Of a stretch of DNA of 14,801 nucleotides, positions 8,931 to 14,708 are shown piece after piece. Each line of letters begins with the position of its first letter. Position 1 is the first letter of the stretch. The DNA comes from Bacteroidaceae bacterium (lineage in GTDB: Bacteria; Bacteroidota; Bacteroidia; Bacteroidales; Bacteroidaceae), in the NCBI GenBank assembly GCA_900752815.1, contig CAADWS010000030.1, forward strand, positions 1 to 14,801, written 5' to 3'. The notes under the pieces were generated by a model, which did not search any database, was not told the DNA's origin, and worked only from the letters and a program-made list of their open reading frames with translations. A program made the position numbers and the translations under genes.

Positions 8931-8953
8931 CACGCAGTAAAAAGAACACTTTA

Positions 8954-9709
8954 ATGATTCACCAACAAACAAGAAAACAGAAAATCATCTCATTCCTCTG
9001 GCAGCATCTGCTGCTGCTCCTTTCGTTAAACCTCATGACACTGGGCGTTGCCCTCTGCGTGCGCTCCAACCTCGGCAGCAGCGTCATCTCCTCCTTGCCC
9101 TACGTCCTTTCACTGGCAGGAAATGCCCGCCTCGCTCCGGAGTGGACCATCGGCACCTACACCATTCTCATGAATTTCATATTCGTCGTGTGCCAGTTCC
9201 TCATTCTCCGCAAGAACTTCGAACCCCTGCAGCTCTTCCAGCTGATTGTCGGCTTTTTCTTCGGATGGCTCATCGACCTCAACATGTGGCTCACCCGTTC
9301 CCTGGTGTGCGACACCCTGGCCCTGCAGGCGCTGACGCAATGGGCCGGTTGCACCGTGATGGGCATCGGCATTGCCTTCGAAATCAAATGCGGCTCCGTG
9401 ACGATGCCCGGCGAAGGCATCTCCATCGCAGTGAGCCAGGCCACCGGACTCCCTTTCCCCAAAGCCAAAATCAGAATTGATACCACGCTGGTGCTCCTCG
9501 CCATCACCGCCAGCTTCCTCTTCTTCGGCGAGTGGATATGGAGCGCAGTGGGCATCGGCACCCTGTTTGCCATGATATACGTCGGCCTGGTTGTCAAATA
9601 CATCACACCGCACATCCGCTGGTTCAACCGCGTGCTGGCCTACATCCCCGGCTTCCGCCGCTATCTCTTCGGCCTGCTCCGGCTCATCACGAAAAACCAG
9701 CCCCAATAG
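8954..9709 (+). CDS. YczE/YyaS/YitT-superfamily membrane protein (DUF6198-like)
   Basis: A 251-residue polytopic membrane protein. The N-terminal pattern (LNLMTLGVALCVRSNLGSSV, then ISSLPYVLSL, then WTIGTYTILMNF) and the middle GIGIAFEIKCGSVTMPGEGI, where a conserved PGEG loop sits between helices, fit the YczE/YyaS family of COG2364. About six hydrophobic helices are visible, followed by a basic cytoplasmic tail (HIRWFNRVLAYIPGFRRYLF). Members are uncharacterised integral membrane proteins distantly related to YitT; no substrate can be assigned here. It is transcribed away from leuS and converges on the LuxR-type gene with only 12 nt between stop codons, with no room for a dedicated terminator. 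Confidence 0.85.
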   Translation: MIHQQTRKQKIISFLWQHLLLLLSLNLMTLGVALCVRSNLGSSVISSLPYVLSLAGNARLAPEWTIGTYTILMNFIFVVCQFLILRKNFEPLQLFQLIVGFFFGWLIDLNMWLTRSLVCDTLALQALTQWAGCTVMGIGIAFEIKCGSVTMPGEGISIAVSQATGLPFPKAKIRIDTTLVLLAITASFLFFGEWIWSAVGIGTLFAMIYVGLVVKYITPHIRWFNRVLAYIPGFRRYLFGLLRLITKNQPQ

Positions 9710-9721
9710 CCGCCCGCCGCA

Positions 9722-10477
9722 TCATATCAGGCGCAGCTCCCTGGCCACACGGCAGGCCTCTATCGAATTTTTCACCTGCAACTTGCCCAGTATCTCCTGA
9801 CGGTGCCGGCTCACCGTGTTGACACTGATGGAAAGGGCCGCGGCTATCTCCTTGCTCATCATTCCCCGGTCGATGAGTTGCAGCACCTGCTTCTCACGGG
9901 CCGAAAGAATGCCACTGTTGTCCTGCCGGTCCGGCTCCATCAGCCGGCCGCTGGCAGAGTCCACAATCAGGCACTGCGCCGGAAGGTCGAACAGCAACGG
10001 GCCGTAAAGGCACAGCGCCAGCCACAGCGTGTCGTGGAAAGGCAGCGGAATGTAAAACATCCGGTGCAGCGCATCCACATAGCCGTTCGTGCCGCTCTTC
10101 ATCCGGAGCCGGCTCATCAGATAATAGTCCGCACACCTCTTCCCGGGCTGGCGCCGGACAAAATGATAGAAACGGAGTTCCTGCAGGTGCTTCCCCATCA
10201 GGTCGTCAGGATGGATGATGCGGAAAATCTCTTCCTCCCAGATGGACGACACCCTTTCCTCCTCCCTGCATCTGCCCGTTCTCAGCATCTGCGAAAAACC
10301 TCCATAATAGATATAGCTCGTATTCGTGCGCAAATCGCTCAGCACGGCAATCGCATTCTCCATCCGTGCATAATTGCGAGCAATGTCCTTATACCTGCCC
10401 AGCATTTCCTCATACGGCTGTCCTTCCGTAAAATGCTGCGCATGAAACTCCCTGTTCAGAATATCCCTGGTGTTCAT
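9722..10477 (-). CDS. LuxR-type HTH transcriptional regulator
   Basis: A 251-residue protein. Residues 191-250 form a LuxR/FixJ helix-turn-helix: LSAREKQVLQLIDRGMMSKE, then IAAALSISVNTVSRHRQEIL, then GKLQVKNSIEACRV, with the usual SxREKxVL start, SKEIA turn and VSxHR recognition helix. Residues 1-185 show no receiver Asp pocket; the region around EEEIFRIIHPDDLMGKHLQE and the following strands resembles a PAS-like sensor fold as seen in many Bacteroidales regulators of this layout. The ligand is unknown. The gene is divergent from a secreted DUF1349 protein, and a 16-bp palindrome sits 15 nt upstream of its start, so autoregulation together with control of the neighbour is a reasonable inference. 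Confidence 0.88.
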   Translation of the reverse strand: MNTRDILNREFHAQHFTEGQPYEEMLGRYKDIARNYARMENAIAVLSDLRTNTSYIYYGGFSQMLRTGRCREEERVSSIWEEEIFRIIHPDDLMGKHLQELRFYHFVRRQPGKRCADYYLMSRLRMKSGTNGYVDALHRMFYIPLPFHDTLWLALCLYGPLLFDLPAQCLIVDSASGRLMEPDRQDNSGILSAREKQVLQLIDRGMMSKEIAAALSISVNTVSRHRQEILGKLQVKNSIEACRVARELRLI

Positions 10478-10492
10478 CAGCCGGCCGTAAAT

Positions 10493-10508
10493 TGGTTATT
10501 TATAACCA
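10493..10508. promoter_or_regulatory. Palindromic operator candidate, TGGTTAT-TT-ATAACCA
   Basis: A perfect 7-bp inverted repeat with a 2-nt centre lies in the 181-bp divergent region between the LuxR-type gene and the DUF1349 gene. It abuts the -33 element of the rightward promoter, the position expected for an activator, and lies inside the short leader of the leftward gene, where it would repress. Binding by the neighbouring regulator is inference. Confidence 0.42.
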
Positions 10509-10539
10509 TTGTGCATACAGCAGCAATGTCATACTTTTG
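10509..10539 (+). promoter_or_regulatory. Promoter of the DUF1349 gene (TTG, 20 nt, TACTTTTG)
   Basis: TTG at 10509-10511, a 20-nt spacer and TACTTTTG at 10532-10539 match the Bacteroidota promoter. The predicted start near 10546 gives a leader of about 113 nt to the ATG at 10659. That leader contains GC-rich short inverted repeats such as CCGGC/GCCGG around 10565-10582. Confidence 0.5.
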
Positions 10540-10547
10540 CAAAAATA
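10540..10547 (-). promoter_or_regulatory. Candidate -7 element for the LuxR-type gene
   Basis: The minus strand reads TATTTTTG, matching TAnnTTTG, immediately back to back with the rightward -7 box. No -33 TTTG is seen at 19-20 nt, so support is partial. If used, the leader would be about 55 nt and would include the palindrome at 10493-10508. Confidence 0.3.
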
Positions 10548-10658
10548 AACAAAAGAAGCGGTTACCGGCCATCGACAGCCGGAAAAACCGGAACGGCCAC
10601 GCCCTCCCCGGCCGGGAAATCCCCGCCGCCGAACGTTTTATCACGATACACACCAAAA

Positions 10659-11318
10659 ATGAAGAAATCACTAATCCTCGGAAGCATGTTAGCCGCCTCG
10701 CTCACAGCCACAGCACAATCGCTGGAAAAGATGCAATGGTTCAACGAACCGGAACAATGGGAAATCAAGGACAACGCGCTCTTGATGACCGTAACCCCGC
10801 AAACCGACTACTGGCGAATCTCCCACTACGGATTCACCGTTGACGACGCCCCCTTCCTCTACACCCTGCGCGGAGGAGAATTTGAAGTCAAGGTGAAGAT
10901 ATCCGGCGACTACCGGGCGCGCTTCGACCAGGCCGGACTGATGCTGCGCATTGACCACGAGAACTACATCAAGGCCGGCATCGAATTCGTCGACGGCAAG
11001 TATAACCTCAGCACCGTAGTCACCCACCACACCAGCGACTGGAGCATCATCCCCCTCGACCGCCCCGTCCCCCACGTCTGGATAAAAGCCGTGCGCCGAC
11101 TCGACGCTGTCGAAATCTTCTACTCCTTCGACGACAAGGACTACGTCCTGATGCGCAACGCCTGGCTGCAGGACAACCATCCGGTCATGGTAGGCGTCAT
11201 GGGCGCCAGCCCCGACGGCAACGGATTCAAGGCCCGTTTCGAAAACCTGCACATCAAGCACCTGCCCGATGCGCGCCGGCTGCAGTGGCTGAAGAACAAC
11301 CCATCCGGCGGCAACTGA
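10659..11318 (+). CDS. Secreted DUF1349 (concanavalin-like) protein
   Basis: I choose the start at 10659 (MKKSLILGSMLAASLTATAQ), which gives a clean signal peptide with cleavage after ATA or TAQ; an upstream in-frame ATG at 10509 lies inside the promoter and is rejected. The mature protein of about 200 residues has the DUF1349 pattern: WEIKDNALLMTVTPQTDYWR, then GGEFEVKVKISGDYRARFDQ, then AGLMLRIDHENYIKAGIEFV, then VWIKAVRRLDAVEIFYSFDD, ending with a GNGFKARFENLHI strand. The family has a beta-sandwich of concanavalin type and includes proteins annotated as regulation-of-enolase-1-like; carbohydrate binding is often suspected but not shown. It lies divergent from a LuxR-type regulator and is closed by a strong hairpin 120 nt downstream. 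Confidence 0.88.
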   Translation: MKKSLILGSMLAASLTATAQSLEKMQWFNEPEQWEIKDNALLMTVTPQTDYWRISHYGFTVDDAPFLYTLRGGEFEVKVKISGDYRARFDQAGLMLRIDHENYIKAGIEFVDGKYNLSTVVTHHTSDWSIIPLDRPVPHVWIKAVRRLDAVEIFYSFDDKDYVLMRNAWLQDNHPVMVGVMGASPDGNGFKARFENLHIKHLPDARRLQWLKNNPSGGN

Positions 11319-11440
11319 CCTCCACGCACCGGCTGACACATCCGGGCAAGGGGAAAAAGACCAGCGCAGCCGCCACCGCCGGCACACATTCCGCGCCGGC
11401 CCATCACCCCGGAATGCGCACCGCAAACAAACCTAGGAAC

Positions 11441-11492
11441 AGAAAAAACGAAAGTACTGAGAGAAATTTCTGTCAGTACTTTCGTTTTTTCT
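11441..11492. terminator. Perfect 20-bp bidirectional terminator hairpin
   Basis: Bases 11441-11460 are exactly complementary to 11473-11492 (stem end AAAAAACGAAAGTACTGA on the left arm), and the 12-nt loop contains its own palindrome AGAAATTTCT. The A-run and T-run at the base of the stem give a terminator signal on both strands. It closes the DUF1349 gene and may block leftward transcription from the AT-rich region. Confidence 0.8.
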
Positions 11493-11676
11493 AAAGTAAG
11501 GACTGTTTTTCCGGGAAGCGACAGACCTCTTGCCGGCACTTCTGACCGCGAGCCTGACACACTAAAAACACACCTCGCATCGGCTTTGCAATACAAGGAA
11601 AAATGCCTCCTTGAAAAAAACAATATCCCCAACAGAAAAAACCGCCCAAACACCTTATAAATACTTTTAATATTTT
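11493..11676. other. Gene-free spacer
   Basis: I see no credible gene here. Open frames on the minus strand lack family features and overlap the hairpin or the DUF1349 gene. One small inverted repeat (CAAGGA 11595-11600 with TCCTTG 11609-11614) has no T-tract. Base composition falls from GC-rich to AT-rich across this stretch. Confidence 0.5.
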
Positions 11677-11707
11677 TTTGTCATATTGAAGATTAGATAT
11701 ATCTTTA
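11677..11707 (+). promoter_or_regulatory. Promoter of the candidate structured RNA (TTTG, 19 nt, TATCTTTA)
   Basis: TTTG at 11677-11680, exactly 19 nt, then TATCTTTA at 11700-11707 match the Bacteroidota consensus in 11 of 12 informative and spacer-defined positions (last base A for G). The predicted start is near 11714. No open reading frame of useful length follows it for more than 500 nt. Confidence 0.6.
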
Positions 11708-11713
11708 CCGACG

Positions 11714-12063
11714 ACAAGCCAGTTCCCCATGGGAATAGGGCGGGTCATTACATAGCGGATTGAAGTGGTTCAAACCTTTAAAGGTGAAAAACCGACTTCA
11801 AAGAAAGGCGTTTACGGACGTTATCATCTGTGCTCTCAAAACTTCGCAACTTTTGAATCAACTCACAGAGATAATGCAACGGGACGCCTGCGCAGGTGAA
11901 TTATATCCTAACGGCACCTATCCTTGCATTCAAGGATAGTCAAGTTGTTATTCTTATAATTCTACTGGGCGTGGGCTGGCTGCGTTGCTTATCCTTGAGT
12001 TGAGGCAATGCGAAGGCCTGAGAGCGGGGATGGGCGAGACGTTGAAACTCCCATGCCTTTTTT
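11714..12063 (+). ncRNA. Candidate structured non-coding RNA of about 350 nt, class unknown
   Basis: Between a good promoter and a T6 terminator lies a region with no sizeable reading frame on either strand and many nested complementary segments. Stems seen in order: TTCCC 11723-11727 with GGGAA 11731-11735; GAAGTGGTT 11762-11770 with AACC-G-ACTTC 11790-11799, enclosing the palindrome ACCTTTAAAGGT; GGCGT 11807-11811 with ACGCC 11884-11888, enclosing CGTTATC-A-TCTGTG 11819-11832 with CACAGA-GATAATG 11864-11876, enclosing TCAAAA 11836-11841 with TTTTGA 11851-11856; CTATCCTTG 11918-11926 with CAAGGATAG 11931-11939; GCGTTGC 11982-11988 with GCAATGC 12005-12011; GGCGTGGG 11968-11975 with CCCATGCC 12050-12057. 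I checked it by eye against RNase P RNA (no GAGGAAAGTCC), tmRNA (no tRNA-like ends) and the TPP riboswitch (only a stray CTGAGA) and it fits none. A 6S-like RNA or the Bacteroidales-1 motif cannot be excluded without a covariance search. Confidence 0.5.
12027..12063 (+). terminator. Terminator of the candidate RNA
   Basis: GGGATGGG (12027-12034) pairs with CCCATGCC (12050-12057) with one G-G mismatch and is followed directly by six T (12058-12063). The same right arm can pair without mismatch, using one G-U pair, with GGCGTGGG at 11968-11975. Confidence 0.55.
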
Positions 12064-12356
12064 ATATCCCAAAACCATCCATTTTATCAACGCAGACTTG
12101 GGGAGTTTCAAGCAATTAAATTCTAATTGTTATGCAATAAACTGAATACTTCCCCCCCAAAAAATATCGGTCACCATCTATTGCTGACGATTACTACGAG
12201 CAGAACTTATAAAAACTGTCGCTAATGGCTTCACAAGAAGCTTACTCAGGAAGCCATCAACATCTGCTTCAATCATAACAAACATCACAAAATTTGTTTC
12301 GAAAAAGAGCAAATGCGCAAAAAAGTAATTCAATTACAATCAAAAATATTATACAT
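12064..12356. other. AT-rich spacer with homopolymer run and short open frame
   Basis: No supported gene is present. Contents: the right half of an 11-bp inverted repeat (12101-12111), a CAATTA/TAATTG repeat (12113-12129), a C7A6 run near 12152-12164, and an open frame 12226-12360 whose only ATG (12313) would encode 15 residues, MRKKVIQLQSKILYI. Its TGA overlaps the ATG of the next gene as ATGA. I see no full Bacteroidota promoter before the 12357 gene. Confidence 0.4.
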
Positions 12357-12953
12357 ATGAAACATAAATTACTATTATCCATCATCATATTTTTCTTTTC
12401 TTTTGCCATAGAATCCAAAAGCCAAGGATGGATTACGTTCGGGTCAACAATCGGAAGTAAATTAACACAAAAGAGTGCAACCTACAATAGTTCTTTCAAT
12501 CCCGAAATAGAACTGGGATTACGCTTTCCTATAACAAAAGTTTTTGGCTTTGGTTTGTCAGGAAACCTTCGCTGGATTGATACCGAAAAAATAGAATGGT
12601 TTGATGAGCACAAATTCATATGGGACATCTATGTCGGCCCTTCCTTCTTTATACCATTTGATGATTTTGACACGATGTCTGGCTTTTTAATTAAACCTTC
12701 TATCGGATATTCGACTTCTGCAGCATGGTTCGATCCAGATGTCAACAGCGGTTCATTCTCAACCATGATCTCTGCCGATTTTGTATTCCACGGATTTACA
12801 ATCGGCGGGTTCTGGCGCCCGATGAAACAACACATTGAAGACAAAAGCTCATCCTCAAAATACGGAGAATACATGAAAATTATGGATTTTCACGCAAAGC
12901 CTTCTTTTGGTATCAGAATTGGGTATCTTTTCGGTGACAATCTATTTAATTAA
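12357..12953 (+). CDS. Secreted, probable outer-membrane beta-barrel protein, function unknown
   Basis: The start at 12357 gives 198 residues opening with a typical signal peptide, MKHKLLLSIIIFFFSFAIES, with cleavage likely after SKS. An upstream in-frame ATG at 12294 only adds a polar tail before the signal peptide and is rejected. The mature part alternates short amphipathic strands with aromatic ends and glycines: ITFGSTIGSKL, PEIELGLRFPI, FGFGLSGNLRW, FIWDIYVGPSFFI, GFLIKPSIGYST, STMISADFVFHGFTIGGFW, and finally KPSFGIRIGYLFGDNLFN, which resembles a last barrel strand. This suggests a small barrel of 8-10 strands of the kind common in Bacteroidota. I do not recognise a named family. Its DNA is AT-rich, unlike the housekeeping genes to the left. 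The secreted M20 gene follows in the same direction after 111 nt. Confidence 0.7.
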   Translation: MKHKLLLSIIIFFFSFAIESKSQGWITFGSTIGSKLTQKSATYNSSFNPEIELGLRFPITKVFGFGLSGNLRWIDTEKIEWFDEHKFIWDIYVGPSFFIPFDDFDTMSGFLIKPSIGYSTSAAWFDPDVNSGSFSTMISADFVFHGFTIGGFWRPMKQHIEDKSSSSKYGEYMKIMDFHAKPSFGIRIGYLFGDNLFN

Positions 12954-13064
12954 ACCCCAATCGGTCGTTAGAACATCCCATTCTTTTATCAATCATCGAA
13001 CTGGGTTCTTTATGACAATTACACAAATTGGTAAAGCCTATTACGATTTTTAATTTTTATTATT

Positions 13065-14708
13065 ATGGAGATGAAAGGTAGATTATTAGTTATTTTTTTG
13101 TGTGCAGCTATGTTTAGTTTGGTGACGGTAAATGCAAATGCACAGTTGTCAAATATCAGTAAAGCTACAGGAATTTTACTTAAAGGGCAAAAGTCAAGTG
13201 CCATTCTGTTAAAAGGGGCGAAGGGGGGAGTACGGCCGTCATCATCTATAAAGCCACCGATACCGATTGTTATACCACCGACCATTAGACCAGGCATTCG
13301 GCCATATGTGGATTCTGCATGTTTTAATGATCCACTTGAGAATGCGAAACGAAAACTGAACTTGCCTGATATTGAAAAAATAAAAAAGAGAATAGAAAAC
13401 AATAGCAAAATCTTGAATGATTGGACTATAAAGTCCAAGAACCGCTTCCTAAATTATGCAAAAATAAGCAGTCAGAGTGTGGATACTGCCGATATGGAAG
13501 CATTTCCCATGACACAAGGACAGATAATGATGGCCGAGTTTCTGGAAAATGAATTGCAAGAAATATGCAAGGGAAGTGATGCTGTGATAACGCGCAGTGC
13601 TGACCAGTATGTGTATGTGAAGATTCCTTCAAACATAAAGGACAGAAGTGTACCTTCTGTGATGTTCATGGCTCACCTGGACGTGACGCCAGAAGCTCCC
13701 GGACAGAACATCAAGCCCATGGTGCATGAGAATTATGATGGTGGCGACATAAAATTACCGGCTGGAATAGTGCTGAGTCCGGAGACTCCGCAGGGCGCTC
13801 ATCTGAAGAACTGCAAAGGAATGACGATAATAACGTCGGACGGCTCAACACTTCTCGGGGCCGATGACAAAGCCGGTGTGACGATTCTCGTAGGACTGGC
13901 AGAACTATTGGTGAAGAATAAGAAAATAAAGCATGGCGATGTTTATATGGTGTTCTCGCAGAATGAGGACATCGGCCGTGCTGCCTACCGTTTCGAGGCA
14001 AAATATGTGGACGGAAGTCCGGACATTGTGATAGACGTGGACGGTAACATGCCCGACCGTTTCTCTGTGGAGAATTTCACCGCCTCGATGATCACCTATC
14101 GTTTCCGCGGCCACGAAGCCCATCCGGGTGAAGGATTTGTGAACAAATATGGCGATGCGCTTACAGCCGCTTCTTATTTCATCGGACAGATAAATCCGGC
14201 CAAACATCCTTCGGCGAGCAAGGACAAGCAGGGATACATACACTGTTACTCGATGGTTCATCCGACGGACGCAGCAGGCAAGGAAATATCTGAGGATTAT
14301 CTTGTGAAGGTGCGCTTGCGCTATTTCGACAAGAACGAGGGCGACACTCTGCGCCAAATGCTGCGCGATGCCGAAAAATTTGCAGCAGAAGCTTATCCGT
14401 TTGTAAAAGTGGAAGCCGGACAGGAGACGGTACAGTATGAAAACATAGCCTATACTATGTATCCCGGCACGGCCGACCTGATTATGAAGAGTGCCGCCAG
14501 TGCCGGCATGGCCATGAATCCCAGCAGCGAACGTGGCGGCACCACATCAGCCATGATGGCGGCAAAAGGCTTACGCGGCGGACCATGCATATACAGTGCC
14601 CAGCAAGCCGCACACAGTGTATATGAATGGGTATGCGTGGAAGACATGGTAAGGATGACATTTGTCACAACGAATATTGTGAAGAATGTAGCTAAAATGA
14701 AGAAATAG
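13065..14708 (+). CDS. Secreted peptidase-T-like M20 metallopeptidase with N-terminal extension
   Basis: A 547-residue protein; E. coli PepT has 408. Residues 1-27 are a signal peptide (FLCAAMFSLVTVNANA, cleavage before QLSN). Residues 28-125 form an extension with a Pro-rich linker (PPIPIVIPPTIRPGIRP) and a charged helix (EKIKKRIENNSKI). The M20B domain then starts at RFLNYAKISSQS and follows PepT to the end. Metal-site motifs: HLD (His204, Asp206), GADDKAG (265-271), NED (Glu301 aligned with the catalytic base, Asp302 at the Glu zinc position), DVDG (324-327), AHPG (His353) and a late His517. PepT usually has DEE where this has NED, and RGGTD where this has RGGTT. PepT removes N-terminal residues from tripeptides in the cytoplasm; this one should act in the periplasm or outside. 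Activity is likely but not assured. Start 13065 or 13071 cannot be told apart. The first 400 bp are far more AT-rich than the rest. Confidence 0.88.
   Translation: MEMKGRLLVIFLCAAMFSLVTVNANAQLSNISKATGILLKGQKSSAILLKGAKGGVRPSSSIKPPIPIVIPPTIRPGIRPYVDSACFNDPLENAKRKLNLPDIEKIKKRIENNSKILNDWTIKSKNRFLNYAKISSQSVDTADMEAFPMTQGQIMMAEFLENELQEICKGSDAVITRSADQYVYVKIPSNIKDRSVPSVMFMAHLDVTPEAPGQNIKPMVHENYDGGDIKLPAGIVLSPETPQGAHLKNCKGMTIITSDGSTLLGADDKAGVTILVGLAELLVKNKKIKHGDVYMVFSQNEDIGRAAYRFEAKYVDGSPDIVIDVDGNMPDRFSVENFTASMITYRFRGHEAHPGEGFVNKYGDALTAASYFIGQINPAKHPSASKDKQGYIHCYSMVHPTDAAGKEISEDYLVKVRLRYFDKNEGDTLRQMLRDAEKFAAEAYPFVKVEAGQETVQYENIAYTMYPGTADLIMKSAASAGMAMNPSSERGGTTSAMMAAKGLRGGPCIYSAQQAAHSVYEWVCVEDMVRMTFVTTNIVKNVAKMKK

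Noticed and set aside
10509..10658. Upstream start for the DUF1349 gene
   Set aside because: The ATG-containing stretch overlaps the -33 to -7 promoter region, and the downstream start at 10659 gives a proper signal peptide.
11141..11748. Cys-rich minus-strand frames of 170 and 85 codons
   Set aside because: They overlap the DUF1349 gene or the 20-bp hairpin, show no domain or signal peptide, and have random-looking composition.
12014..12034. TPP riboswitch suggested by CTGAGAGCGGGG
   Set aside because: The rest of the thi-box consensus (the second conserved GAACCTGAT and GATAATGCC parts) is missing, and no thiamine gene follows.
13028..13058. Promoter-like TTG, 20 nt, TAATTTTT before the M20 gene
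   Set aside because: The predicted start would fall at or a few bases before the ATG, leaving almost no leader, and the -7 box lacks its final G. AT-rich sequence gives such matches by chance.
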